Shown: piece after piece, positions 12,801 to 34,476 of the stretch
Numbering within the stretch: the stretch's first letter is position 1
Layout: every line of letters starts with the position of its first letter
From: Tomocerus qinae
Taxonomy: Eukaryota > Arthropoda > Collembola > Entomobryomorpha > Tomoceridae
DNA length: 64,000 bases
Reading direction: 5' to 3'
Assembly: GCA_020055645.1 (NCBI GenBank)
Contig: CM034548.1
Location: 20,150,001-20,214,000 of the forward strand
Notes under the pieces: generated by a model
What the model saw: only the letters and a program-made list of their open reading frames with translations
Databases searched by the model: none
What the model was told of the DNA's origin: nothing
Made by a program: the position numbers and the translations under genes

Positions 12801-15092
12801 GTAAGAAAAAAGAGTGTTTATGTGTTTCCCTGTCGACTAGCACTAATATAACTCACGTACATCTGCTATTAACATGAAATACTCCACAACAAAACCATAC
12901 TAAGCTCACAATACAAAAAATAACAACCGACACGGCTTTAAAACTTGATCAACTTAAAAAAACTGCATGCGCATTACATACAAACTAAAAGGGTACCGTA
13001 AAACTTTTCGTGAGTAGGTCCTAATACTGTTAACATTAATTTTCAACAGCTCCTCCATGTCCGACTGAGAAAGGATTCGTTGTTGATGAGACCGGAAGCT
13101 GCATCTGTCCTCCAGGACACGGTCTTGATGATGAAGAAAATTGTATTCCATGTCCGACCGAGCAAGGTGAGTAATTAATAATAGGAAAAATTATTAGGGA
13201 CCGTAAGTTTATTATATACAAGTAAATAATGACAACCAATTTTACATGTTTAGGTTATAAAGTTAACGAAAGAGGAAGATGTGTTTGTGCTACGGACAGA
13301 GGTATGGTTATTGACAGTAATGGCAAATGTACCTGTCCCACGGATCATGGATATATTCTACGCAATGGGTATTGTGAAATTAAATCAACAACTCCTGCAC
13401 CTGGATGTCAATCCAATGCCGACTGCGAAAACGACAAATATTGTTACTTGCGTAATGGCACATGTCAAGATCCTTGCCGCACTAAAGTTTGTCAACTGAG
13501 AGCTTATTGCGTTGCCGTAAACCATGAAGCTGTATGCTTGTGTCCAACTCAATACCCAATACTCACCGAAAATGGCTGCTCTGGTATTTATCATCTTGAT
13601 CTTTTTATTGTTATTTTAAAAAGTAAATAGCTAGATTATTAATTGTCTCGTATTTTTATTACAGCAGATCCAAATAATTTCCGTACGGACTTCCCGTCCC
13701 CTGACATGACTGTGAATTGTTTGGCGGATGGTGTCCAAGTGGACATCATTATGGGAAATCCAGCACCATATGCTAACAATACTGACTTTAACGGATTGCT
13801 GTACGTAAAGGGACACTCTAAAGATCCTCAGTGTCGCAAGTCAATCCAATCCGATGTCGGTCCTGTAGACTTCAAAGTCAAGTTCGGAACTTGTGGATTG
13901 ATTCATGTGGATGTAAGTCATGCAAATAAATTGAGATTGGTTACAAGAAATATTTAAGATATTAATACGAGAGTATTTGGTGTTTTTAGGGAGAAGCCGG
14001 ATTTATTCTGGTTATACAAAAGCATCCTAAACTCGTGACTTACAACGCGCAAGCGTACCACATCAAATGCGTGTACATGACAGGAGAAAAGACGATAACA
14101 TTGGGATTCAACGTGTCTATGTTGACAACTGCTGGAACCATTGCTAATACTGGACCACCACCAACGTGCTCTATGAGAATTGTTACCGCTACTGGCCGAG
14201 ATATCAGCTCAGCAGAAATAGGAGAGTCTCTTATGCTGAGAGTTGACGTTCAGCCTTCAACCATTTACGGAGGATTTGCTAGGAATTGTGTAGCAAAGAC
14301 AATGGAAGGAGATGGCGAGAACGAATATTTGGTGACAGATGACAACGGCTGTGCCACAGATCCGTCCATCTTCGGTGACTGGGAGGTTGAATCGGAATCT
14401 CAAGTTCTTACAGCTCACTTCAACGCATTCAAGTTCCCCAGTAGCAGCAGTATTAAATTCCAGTGCAATGTCAGAGTTTGCTTTGGAAAATGTCAACCTG
14501 TAAGTGGGATTATTTTTGAGTGTGAAGCAATTAAAAATTAAATAAATCATGGTATTTAATTCTAAATGTATTCTTGTGCAGGTAAATTGTCGCGGGCAGA
14601 ACGCTTTTGGACGTAGAAAGCGACAAATATTTGACGACAAAGACACTAGCCTAGCATCTGCGATTGACTCTGCTGTCGAGGGTCAACTGAGAGAAGAAGT
14701 AACAGTGCAATCTAATCCCATATTAGCCTTAGAAAGACGAGAATCCTCGTTAACAGATCCTGCTGAAGGTAATATGTCATTATAGTTGTAACTTACAAAT
14801 GCAATTTTAATCTGTGTTTGGGGATGGTATTAATTTGTGTATTTTGTGGTTTGCAGCTCCACAAATTCAAAAGGAGGAGGTGTGTGTCTCCATGGTGGGC
14901 TTCATAATTTCCTTGATAATAACTGCTCTGCTCGCCTTAGTTGCAGTGGCAGTTGCTGTAAGCTGTTGGCTAATGGCTTACAGACGAAGACCTAAGTCAG
15001 AAGGGCCTCTTCCGCATCCGCCAGAGTTTCCGAACCCCTTATTTACGACGCCAGAGCCTCTGGCTGAGCCCTCTCCAGATTATCTCTCATAG
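33..15092 (+). CDS. dpy: dumpy (dpy) 3' part: giant EGF/DPY-repeat ZP-domain membrane protein, 48 exons, 5'-truncated
   Basis: Spliced CDS entering at the left edge. Exons: 33-95, 231-326, 412-480, 1240-1425, 1505-1558, 1637-1840, 1912-2033, 2112-2205, 2294-2362, 2476-2592, 2677-2754, 2832-3134, 3224-3378, 3489-3603, 3710-3775, 3861-3902, 4002-4043, 4127-4191, 4281-4494, 4571-4870, 4949-5176, 5251-5601, 5695-5736, 5826-6005, 6537-6710, 6835-6861, 7212-7421, 7720-7830, 7919-7999, 8084-8452, 8531-8761, 8845-9012, 9156-9179, 9315-9524, 9620-9802, 10065-10399, 10477-11024, 11103-11341, 11429-11854, 11950-12111, 12199-12408, 12600-12800, 13050-13166, 13254-13583, 13665-13912, 13990-14499, 14582-14768, 14857-15092. 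All join in frame (8,792 nt). Modules alternate EGF-like repeats with the short DPY type (pattern DSDCPxxxACxxxxCxDPC), then ZP domain, furin site and membrane segment. In flies Dumpy is a very large apical matrix fibre anchoring epidermis and trachea to cuticle; that role is inferred here from homology. The N-terminal part lies left of the window. Confidence 0.95.
9156..9179 (+). other. dpy: 24-nt microexon of dumpy
   Basis: Acceptor tgcag at 9151-9155 and donor gtaaga at 9180. It encodes GNPRIECK and completes the EGF unit begun in exon 8845-9012. It is in frame phase 1 to phase 1, so including or skipping it preserves frame. A similar 27-nt exon, encoding GDPYHSCNA, lies at 6835-6861. Confidence 0.75.
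13050..13583 (+). other. dpy: dumpy Cys-module linker before the ZP domain (exons 43-44)
   Basis: Exons 13050-13166 and 13254-13583 encode short repeated modules beginning CPTE-x-G and ending G-x-C-x-C, spaced by about 20 residues. A last DPY/EGF-like unit (GCQSNADCENDKYC) follows just before the ZP domain. Fly dumpy has a comparable stretch in the same place, so it helps identify the gene. Confidence 0.8.
13665..14499 (+). other. dpy: Zona pellucida (ZP) domain of dumpy
   Basis: Exons 13665-13912 and 13990-14499 (then into 14582) encode a ZP module. It opens with MTVNCLADGVQVDI, has the YVKGHSKDPQC segment in the ZP-N half, and ends with a ZP-C half carrying FKFPSSSSIKFQCNVRVC and FGKCQPVNC. 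ZP domains polymerise into extracellular filaments. Both introns inside or at the end of the domain (after 13912 and 14499) are phase 0, unlike the phase-1 introns of the EGF region. Confidence 0.9.
14612..14623 (+). other. dpy: Furin-type cleavage site of dumpy (RRKR)
   Basis: Four codons encode R-R-K-R, followed by Q, directly after the last ZP cysteine motif. ZP proteins are normally released from their membrane anchor by furin-like cleavage at such a site, between ZP domain and membrane segment, as arranged here. Confidence 0.8.
14892..14981 (+). other. dpy: C-terminal transmembrane segment of dumpy
   Basis: About 26-30 hydrophobic residues (MVGFIISLIITALLALVAVA and onward to CWLMAY) followed by RRRPK. 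This is typical of a single-pass type I anchor with a positive inner flank. The cytoplasmic tail is about 35 residues, proline-rich, ending at the TAG at 15090-15092. Confidence 0.9.
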
Positions 15093-17336
15093 TCGTTATT
15101 ATTATTAGGCCAACTTGCACCCGAAATATAATCATTATGTAGGTTTAGGATTATATATTGATTTTCCATGATATTTGTACATTTCAGCTTAGATCATTTT
15201 GATACGAAGCCACGTACGAACGATTACGAAGTTACTGATATTTATCAGCCCAAGTGAGAATTTCTGAGCATAGTTCAAAGTACACTGGCTACTTTGAAAT
15301 AGGCTTGAAAATCTCAGTTGGGCTAAGTGATCCTGTAAATGGTGTGCATGTTTTTATATACGACGTTAGAATGTTTTTTACCAGGGAATGTTATTCTGTC
15401 AGCTCTTGACTGCATAGCTTGTTGAAATATAAAATCGAGCGGCAAATCTCTCTTGTTCCCATACTTAAACCAGCATCAGGGTTTTGGGGTTTTAACATTC
15501 TCAGACAAACGAACTAATAGAATAGCTTCATAAGAGACCAGACAATTTTTGCCATATCCTGTACATTTATCCAGTCGCTCACGGTGTAGGGATTAATCAT
15601 CACTTACTTTTTACTCGATTCAATCCTGTTGAAAATGTTCAACTTACAATTTTACATGCCTACTTGAAAATACTCTGGAAAACGATTGTCTAATAACGTA
15701 CGATTACGTACCGTACGACTACCACGAAATATTACGAAGTTACAGTTACAGATCTCGGACATTGTGATTCAAATTCAGTACACCAATGAAATACAGTACT
15801 ACAATAACACAAAAACGGACTGACAACACAATAAAATAGCTTTAAGTGAAACGTCTTTGGTTGTGGTGACTCCACCCTTAGGGAATGACCTTAAGGGACT
15901 GTTATTCTCTTTTCGGACATTTATACAAGATTTATTCTTCGATGCTGGTTTTCCTGTTAGAAATTCAAATGTAATCGGGAGGGATTTTCTTTGGATCAGA
16001 TCATCGAACTAGTTGTAGGCTCTAACGCTTGTTTTGTTATTAATTATTGTCATAGTATTAATATTGTTGTAGTGAAACCATTACCTGAGTTGTTGTTGGA
16101 CACTCATTATTTGTTTTTAATCGTTTTTATTAACAGTATTGTCATAATGTTTCGGTGTTATTAACTCATAGTTGTAATATACTTAGTTGTAGGTAGTTAG
16201 CTAGTTAATTAGTTTTAGTGTACCAGAAGGATGGTCGAATCCCAAATGGGACGAGTCTGATTGCCAAATATTCCCTTCGTACTGGCCGACATAAATTCGA
16301 CTGCCTTTTGTTGCAGTACAGATCCCAGTGCCCCTTTATTATCGAAGAAATGCGTGCTTGGAAAAATCCTGTATTTCCACAAACACGTCTTCACAAAACT
16401 TTATGTCCAATGCGTAGGGGTAATAGTCCATGTAAGTAATTATGTATGTAATGTACCTATAATACTTGTAGTTATGTATAAAAAATCTGTTCAGGTGTGA
16501 GGACTTTGTTACTTTCTCACCTGCTGTGCTATATATTTGACTCTTATCAAAACTTTAGGGAACGATTTTAAAACATTTCACCATCTTTCGTATCGGTGGG
16601 TGATGGTCATCATCTTTTCATGTACTTGGTGTTACGAAATTGTAAAAATAATGTGAAGACGTCGTGGACCAGTCCTCGATGTTCTGTATTATATATTGTG
16701 TATCCAATTTTGGCGTCCACTTCGTACACATCCATTTCGGGAATGGGAATGTTACGGGAATTTTCTGGTGTTGTTATTTTTATATTAGAACTATTAGCAA
16801 GGGTTTTCCATTCTCGCTCTGTCTATGCTCTCATCTCCCTCTTCTAATTTATCATACATATACATACACAAGTATAAATATTACGACACGTTTCCAGTTA
16901 GCACAATTTCTAAGTGTTAAACTATTACAAATTTGAATTGCCAAGACTTGACACTCCATTACTATTTGTAAATGTACCTACTTTTATTGAAATTGTTCCC
17001 AAACTTTTTATACATTTTTATAAATGAAGTTGACAATTGACAACCAAGGTTGAATATAACATAGTTTAATTTGGTTATTATCATTTTCGCAAACGGCTTT
17101 ACTCACACTTTTAAAAAGTTCTAATCGAATTATATAGTATGTACTATGTACGTAGCTTGTAACAAAAAACAAGGAAGGGGAGGTCAACTGCATACATTAT
17201 ATATAATGAAAAAATCGCCAGTTTTTGTGATTCATCAAGTAAAGTGCCTTTCTCGTTGATTAGTAATTAGTAATACATAAATACTTTAAACTTTAAGTCC
17301 CTGCCTCAAGTCTTACACACTCATTGTAACTAATCA

Positions 17337-17365
17337 TTATATTATTATTATTATTATTATTATTA
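17337..17365. repeat. (ATT)n microsatellite
   Basis: About nine uninterrupted ATT units in the presumed dumpy 3' UTR or flank. Confidence 0.9.
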
Positions 17366-17421
17366 ATTGTACACATGTATAACACAAATCTAATTGTTTT
17401 GTATGTGCAACTGTTGTCTTT

Positions 17422-17427
17422 AATAAA
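17422..17427 (+). promoter_or_regulatory. Candidate poly(A) signal for dumpy
   Basis: AATAAA just after the ATT microsatellite. An earlier AATAAA lies at 15830-15835. Which one ends the transcript cannot be decided from sequence alone. Confidence 0.35.
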
Positions 17428-19946
17428 GATAATGTTTTTAATGACGCTGTTGAACTTCTATTACTTCCATAGGCATAATATCATGGTCACATACCTTTGT
17501 TGCATGTTGGAATTATTGCATGAAATGACATGTCGTCAATTAGAACATTTTATACGCACATGTTAGGAGGACTGCAATAGTGTTTGAATTTTTATATTCA
17601 AGGGAACTAGACGCAACTTTAATGGAACTACCACCAAAATGATACCGGAACGAATGATAATGGGATTGTAGAAAGATGTAATTATAGAGATAACTGGGTT
17701 TCAAGTCTACGTCTTAAAGCAGAAAAACTCAGCTATTTCTGAAATCAGCGTACCGTCATTATTAGTTACAAAATTTGGTTTTAGCATTTGCCAGACCAGC
17801 GTGATTTATCGTAAATACAATAAATACTGCCGCTGCAAAACCCAAAATGTCTGTTCAAATAGATATCTCAGAGAATTCGGAATAGATGAACTTTAAAGTA
17901 AAGAAATTTTCAATTCCAGTTAGCCTGATAATTTTTGTCAGACCAAATGTCCAAAAGTTATGAATTCTTTAGTCAAATTTGGTGATTTAACGAAATTAAC
18001 ATTTTCACTTATGTACCCCAACGCATAACTTCATGTACTAAATTTTACTAACGAAGGTATGCTTTGGGGTACTTAATTGAAAACGTTAATTAGTCAAAGA
18101 AGTTGAACTGCGACCTTTACCTTACTGCAATGCAAATATAATATGTATAAGTGCATTTTATTTTAGCATGCAATATTTTCTCTTGATATTATACAGATTA
18201 CATATCTACAAATATATAAAAAGTTTGTCCAAGATCATGTAGTAAGCACGTGCTGTCCTTCTGGGTTTGTCGTCGTAAAAAACCTTTATTTGTTTGTTTG
18301 TTGTTTTGTTTACTGTTTATTTGGAAGAAATTTTTCAATATTACGTTGTGTACAAGCTAAACTGGCTTTGAGAGTCTATGGTGATAATTGGCATTGATTC
18401 AGAGTAAATCAGTTGTTTGTTTTGTACCTTTATTCGGAGGAATGCCTACTTACTACGTCTTTTTCTCAATAACAAGGCAGTTACATTTGCATGAGACATG
18501 TACTGACACTGACTATGGCTGTTAGATTAAGGCAAGCGATAAACAATTAGGAAAGTTGAGAAAAATGAGGGAATGTAAATAAAAGCAGAATTATAATTCT
18601 ATTATAATTGTAATATGCTAATATGCAATGGCAGTAATATGAATTTGGAGATAACACATTCAGTAATAATAAAATGTTTGCAATAGTCGAGCAAAGTAAA
18701 CAGTAGAGAAAACTATTCGTTGCGCTTGAATTTTCATGAAAATAATAATATGAGTATACATTACGACAGATAAGACACTATAGACTCCCTAGACATGCTT
18801 GTTCTTCCTTTCTTGCGGTTCCTTCTTGCTTAAATATTTCAGTTGTTACTATTTTTACCTGTAACAGGCAGTATGCCCATTTATCCCCTGAAACCAATGC
18901 ATACCATGTATTCATTCTTCTCATAATAATAGGATGGTACTGTATTATACTCCATCCAAACATGCCAGGAAATACTCATTTTATAGAGAATGGTGTTGCT
19001 ATGTCTATAAGGCCCAGACTTATGGACTTTAAACTTAGTTGATAGTAAAAATAAACATAGCTGCTACAAAAGTGAAGTGCTTACTATGACGATAAATATA
19101 GGATTTATTTTATGAATATATAATTCTGTATGCACATCTAATACCAGAGGTAGTCAGACAATAGTCACAAATTCTTGTAAGTATAATCATCAGATACATT
19201 ATTATATTATGGGGATTTTCGGGGTACGACTTTTACTTAGTAATGCCTTTGTATATCTGATTGCAACATCATATGCATATTGTAAAGATTAAATACAGTT
19301 CATTCGTCATGCTTCTACTCTATATGACTAATACCGCAAAGTCAAAGCCCTGCCCCGGTACTAGTCATTAAAATATTTATTTTATTACACGCTACTTGCT
19401 CCAGCAATATTATTTCAGTAGAATATTGACTACAACAGCCCTTCAAATCTACTACAACTGGAAAGGTACGAGCCCATAGTATAGAGACAGCATTTCCGAT
19501 TTCGACCTGTTTATACCGTAAATCCTTGCCTGGCTGAAATAAACCCTCGCTCATAATCTGCAATTTTTAAAGTTGCAGTGGTTTAACAGATAATTGAAAA
19601 TCCACATAAACAAGTACAATAAATGAATTTCGAGGAGTTCTATACATATCTAATATAAAAATTCGTCCGAAAAATTTGGGTCCTTTTTGACGAAGATGAG
19701 TTAAAAATATATTTTGATAATATAATATTGTGGTGCATTATTTTGGAAAAATACAGGCTGTGGAAACGACCATAAAGAAGATTAACTGGCAATTGCTTGA
19801 ACAAACAAATAATTGATTTCTGGTGATCATTTTAAAGTCAAACTAACTTCTATGGTTAAATTTACAAGTCCCAGTTTTAATATGGTCATGGAAAATTCTT
19901 AGGCCTAAATCAAGGCCGTGGTCCCAAACCGTCCTTTTGGTTTGAG

Positions 19947-20025
19947 CTAAGTTGGACTAAATTAGACTAAGTTGGAGTAAGTTGGACTAAATTGGATTAA
20001 TTTGGACTAACTTGGGCTAAATTAG
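19947..20025. repeat. 10-bp degenerate tandem repeat
   Basis: Eight units of 10 bp alternating between ctaagttgga-like and ctaaattgga-like versions. No coding meaning is seen. Confidence 0.85.
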
Positions 20026-20586
20026 TAACATGAAATGTTCGGCAATGGAGGGGTAGGGGCGAGAAAGGGGTCCAAAAAATCCGGACATGCATAATATGTT
20101 GCATAAAAATATCCCATTCCATTTTAAACTACAGTGTGCACCCGAAGTATAACCGGGGTATTAATAGGAAATTTACGGTAGTTTGCTGTAGAAGAGCTAC
20201 TATCATTTCATAGTCCTCAGAATTTAAACTTGTTTTGTCCTACTGACTACAGATGCACTTAAATTGTTGGTGTGAGATTTGTTGTGCATAACATCAAGGT
20301 TATAGACATTAGACAAATAAAATTATTCAAATCTAGTGTACAGAAGTAACTGGTCTTCTATGAAGACTTGCAACATTCTTATAGTGCCAATCGGAAAGGG
20401 CAGCATGAAAGATATTTGAGCCACGTTTGGAAACGGATACAACTCAGAAAAGTTTTGTGAAGACTTGATGTTCTCTGTTTGACTGTACTTCAAGACTGTT
20501 GTTTGGTATTCGAAGATAAATTGTGGATTAGTGGTTTTAGTATTTATTTTACTTCTTTTTCAAAACTTTTTCGTAGTAACACAAAA

Positions 20587-30291
<9,705 letters not shown>

Positions 30292-30645
30292 AGATTATTT
30301 TAAGCAATAGCAACGTATTCCAAATTCCATCAAGTCTAACAATCACTAACTATGAGTATAGTATAAGTGCTATTATCATTGAAATAATGAACTATATGTA
30401 CACAGATACGGCTACAGATAGATTTATGACAGATACTTAAATATTTCACCTAAATGTAAATAACATGGTTTACTTAATACTGTTAATACTATACATATTT
30501 CAATATAAAAGATTAATTAGACAGCATTCAATAATGTTAACAATACTTACCAATATAATTGTAGTTGAAATATGTATGTAAAAATTATCTTGTTAATTTT
30601 AGAATTTATAGATAAAAATTTCACTTTTGGCCACATATTGTTGGG

Positions 30646-30651
30646 AATAAA
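30646..30651 (+). promoter_or_regulatory. Candidate poly(A) signal of the HPDL gene
   Basis: AATAAA 355 bp after the stop codon, before the LSM12 5' flank. Confidence 0.45.
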
Positions 30652-31706
30652 CAACTAGCATGGTTATTGTTGTCATTTACTACAACCAAAATATTACTGG
30701 CTTCGGTGTTCTATTTATAGCGATTTAATGCTTATAAAGATTAGTAAAGATTTATATATCAAATGTTTTAAACACTAGTACCTATACCAGGGAAACGAAA
30801 AACGTTTTGTAAACGAAAGTTTAACTGTTCAGTATGAAATTAATTTTTTCCATTGGGCGAAATTAATTTTGTTCACTGTTATCCGGGCAAAATTAACTTT
30901 TTCCTAATTTTGTCCTGAAAGAAACCAATTTATCCAACTCTCCTATTTCATCCACCGCAACCCTGACCTATAAAATATAACAATGACAATAATGACATCA
31001 ATCTACAAGAGCAAAAATCGGAATTATAAATGACAAACTAAATAAATACATATCGCCTATTGCGGCCCTGGTAATTATGATTTGTGTACAATTATACAGT
31101 GTAGAATCCTCAGAAGTCGGGGATGCATTATGCAAACTAATACGTTTAGGGGTAGAGTGAGATTCCATACAATACACCGCATTATATTGATATAATACCG
31201 TATAGCACCATAGTGGATACTCCCACTTGGAAAGCTAATTGCAAAAAGTAATTTAATTTCCCTCATGGTAATTATTATGCAATAGGGAATTATATTTCGT
31301 AATTGTTTAATTTTGTAGAAACCTTCAAACTAATGAAGTCTCATACTTTGTTAACCTTTTTAAAATTAACTTTTATCTTCTTCAGTCATACATATTTTGC
31401 AATGCAAAAGTTTTCCCTTCCAGTCAGTCGCCGTTTGGGTCTTTTACACATGTGGACTTTGTATACAGTGTTCACACAAATAGTACATGCATGCACATGC
31501 ACATGGGCAAATAAAGTATTGTACACTAATAGGCTAACGATAATCTTATTATCAAGAGAGAAAGTGTGAAGCTAGATGCTGCCAACTACGAAGAACAAGC
31601 GCCTCAAAAAAATTAGTTTGAGAAGTCAGAAGTGGTAGAGATAACAGGAAGAATTTAACTGCTAGAAATCACTATCAAACCATTAACAGTGTGTGTAGAC
31701 CCCATT

Positions 31707-33347
31707 ATGACGGAAGAACAAAGCGGTGACCTAGGTCATAAACGATTTTTTACTGTAGGAAGTCATATTAAATGTCGTTATCAAGGTGGCCAAGTTGAAG
31801 GAGAAGTTGCCGCTTTTCAAAATAGTTCCCGTCTCCTTGTGATCCGTAAACTCATTTTCTAAATTTTTAAACTTTAGCTTCCCATTTATCTAATTGCAAA
31901 TGTTGAGACAAAATTAGGCATAATTTTTAAACATGTATAGGAAGCAGTAATTTTAAATTTTAACTTAATAAAGGTGCCGCGGCCTCCAACGGAAAAACTT
32001 CTTCAAACGACGTGTACGTTATCAACGCTGATTGTGTCGAAAAAATAAGCGTAGATGACAGATCGACTGCCGAAGTTTTAAGACCTATTGACTTCCAAAA
32101 GGTAAAAAATTTTCCCCAGCTTTAATTGAAAGTTTTGCGAAAGAGCAATTTTCTAGTGACTTATAATATAAATAACTGTATGACGACTAAGATACCCAGG
32201 CGTATCTGAAGAACCAAATGTAACACAATCAAGTGGTATGCACCATTGGAAAGGCCGTCCAAAGTTACATTAATGAGGGAAGTTTGGTAAATATCTCTTG
32301 ACATTAAGGGATCTTAAAAAAATTCTGAACATTAAAAGTGGAAATAGTTTCTAAATAGCCGCTAATAAAGTTCAATTCCTATTTTAATGGAAATTGTTTG
32401 AAAACTACCCAAGAGAATTCTGAGTGCCTACGATAATTCCATTCAAAAACGAATTCTTTTGACCTGGAAAAATCTAGAAAATGGAGCAGAATCTAGAAAA
32501 GTTGTGACTTAACTCCCGATAATTTTTCTGGCCCAGTTAACGTCATAATAATATTAAGTATATTCAGTAAACTGTTCTTTCTCACATAAAATGTAATGGA
32601 CTTTCGAATTCGAATAACTTAAGCACTCTACTTCCGGTTGCAGTGGTCTGTGCGGTTAAGTCTAGGCATACTAGGCAAGGCACATATTTTACCTTTTATT
32701 TCCATTGATTATTTTGATTGAACCACTTAATGTCCAGTAGTAATGATTAAGCTTTCCATATTATTGTAACTTTGGACTATCTTTAGAATGGTGCATGTCA
32801 CTTGACTTGGCTATATTCGGTTCTTCAGGTACAACTGATGGTATAACTTAATCTGTGATATACCCTGAAATATACGGAACTTTGCATAAATAGTTGGTTC
32901 TGTATTGAAATTTTAAAATATGTCTTGTCCGATTCATTCCAAGTCACAAAGTATTTATGCGATTAATTTTATATATCTTTTAGCTTGAGAAAAGACGACT
33001 AAAATCTACAGGTCTGAAAAAGGCTCGAATCCGCGCACTTTCTGCTGATGTTGCTCCCGAAGGGAGAAAACTATTTCTGGCAATTACGAAGACGTGAGTT
33101 AAGAATTTTATTTTCTAAATTTAGTTGATAATGAATTCATGATTTTATTTTAAATGAAATGTTTACTTCTAGAATTGACGAGGTGGCTTGGGACGGCGAT
33201 AAAATCCTTGTGTTGAACGAAGTTAAGATATCCCCCCCGTATCGTGTAGAGGATGTCCAAGGGGATAAAGAGGCATCCGTGGTTCATGTACGCAAGATAG
33301 TTGACAAACACTGGAAAGAACAGAGTACTAATACTGGAAGTCTTTAA
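31707..33347 (+). CDS. LSM12: LSM12 homologue (LSm plus anticodon-binding-like domain), 4 exons
   Basis: Exons 31707-31845, 31974-32101, 32984-33093, 33173-33347 join in frame to 183 aa (human LSM12 is 195). The N-terminal Sm-like half reads FFTVGSHIKCRYQGGQVEGE and later NDVYVINADCVEKI. The C-terminal anticodon-binding-like domain carries KARIRALSADVAPEGRKLF, then NEVKISPPYRVEDV and SVVHVRKIVDKHW, all LSM12 signatures. LSM12 works with ataxin-2 in translational control (circadian timing in flies) and, in mammals, as an NAADP receptor; a role here is by homology. The start is the first ATG before the conserved segment. Intron 2 (882 bp) contains a large inverted repeat. Confidence 0.9.
32190..32845. 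mobile_element. Foldback (long inverted repeat) element in LSM12 intron 2
   Basis: The arm at about 32206-32268 (ctgaagaacc ... caagtg ... atgcaccatt ... gtccaaagttac) is an imperfect reverse complement of 32766-32828 (gtaactttggac ... aatggtgcat ... cacttg ... ggttcttcag). Weaker complementarity continues into the spacer (gacattaa on one side, ttaatgtc on the other) and outward. There is no open frame. It fits a MITE/foldback remnant of about 650 bp. Confidence 0.7.
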
Positions 33348-33550
33348 GCCTGGGTTTTGGATTATTAGAATTCAAAATCAGATCACGATTGGCAGTTAAA
33401 ATTATGAGCATGGTTCCCCCTACCTTAATAGGCTGGGGTGTATTAATTGACGCTAATAATAATTTCTTACGATTACGTGCATTTTTTTCTCTTTTGTATT
33501 CAAATGTTTGCACTTTAGCAATTCATGAATTAGATTACTTATTGTAGCCG

Positions 33551-33556
33551 AATAAA
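33551..33556 (+). promoter_or_regulatory. Candidate poly(A) signal of LSM12
   Basis: AATAAA about 200 bp after the stop codon. Confidence 0.5.
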
Positions 33557-33726
33557 ACTTAGTTATTATTTTTTGAGTGCATGTATAAGCGCTGTTTCAT
33601 TTCACACACTGTAAATAGTTTGTATTACTATCATAATATGTAAATTATCCGTTTAATCGCCAAAATATTTTAAAGCAAATTGTGTTAGGCAAAGAAAAGG
33701 CCATAGTCACAGCCAACTGAGCCACT

Positions 33727-34252
33727 ATATTAACTTTGTGGGGTATAAGCCCAAATGCGCTTATATTGGCTTAATTTGTTCTCTACCTTATTCAGAGAAG
33801 TTTATCTTCTCTGTATGGGAAATCTTTTTCTGTCTGTCTTTCTGTCCGTTAATCCCTGTGCACTATAACTTTCGAACGGTTAGAGCTAGGCAGTTTAAAT
33901 TTTCAGGGCATCTTCTTAAAGTAAAAAGTAAGGCCGAGTTCGTAAATGGGTAAAAACGGTCACACCCCCTGACCAGGGGAGGAGTTTAAAAAAAATTAAA
34001 AATATAACTTCCAATATGTTCATCGTACAAAGTCGTACAATAGCTCGACAGGTCCACGGACACTACTAAATAGATAACAACCTTCCCCTGAAAGGGGCAG
34101 TGGATGAAAAATAGTTGAAAAACGATGTAACTTCCGTTTTTTTCATTGCACAAACAGTACAAAGTCGTACAATAGCTTGTTAGACAGCAAAAGGGTGGAA
34201 ATTGTCCGGTATCCTGGTAACCTGGTTACGGGCAAGTTTTCGGCGCTCGAGT
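33727..34252. repeat. Hairpin-bearing repeat with internal duplication
   Basis: Two perfect short hairpins occur at the left end: TATAAGC / GCTTATA (33744-33750 and 33759-33765) and CAGAGAAG / CTTCTCTG (33793-33812). Further right a segment of about 120 bp is duplicated: each copy has a cccctgac/cccctgaa-plus-gggg palindrome, then ...aacttcc..., then acaaagtcgtacaatagct (near 34029 and 34158). It looks like a dispersed element, family unknown. Confidence 0.6.
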
Positions 34253-34476
34253 AGGGAAGGAAAAATGAGGAAGAGGGAAGGAAAAAAGAGAAAAAGGAAG
34301 GAAAAAAGGGAAGAAGGAGAAGAAGGAAGGAAAAAAAGGAAGAATCAGAAGAAGGAAGGAAAAAAGGGAAGAAAGAGAAGAAGGAAGGAAAAAAGAGAAG
34401 AAGGAAGAGAAAAAAAGAAGAAGGAAGGAAAAAAAGAGAAGGAGGGAGGAAAAGGGAAGAGGAAAGGAAAAAAGGG
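34253..34476. repeat. Polypurine (GGAA/GAAGAA) tract
   Basis: About 220 bp almost free of C and T on the plus strand, made of gaagg, aaaaaa and gaagaa runs. Open frames here read as K/E/R-rich or F/S-rich low complexity on both strands and are rejected as genes. Confidence 0.9.

Larger units (their letters stand above)
15093..20586 (+). other. dumpy 3' flank / intergenic, no further gene seen
   Basis: There is no open frame with recognisable similarity. The first ~2.4 kb is the likely dumpy 3' UTR. Candidate poly(A) signals AATAAA lie at 15830-15835 and 17422-17427; I cannot tell which is used. The stretch also holds an ATT microsatellite near 17337-17365 and a degenerate 10-bp tandem repeat at 19947-20025. 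Confidence 0.6.
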
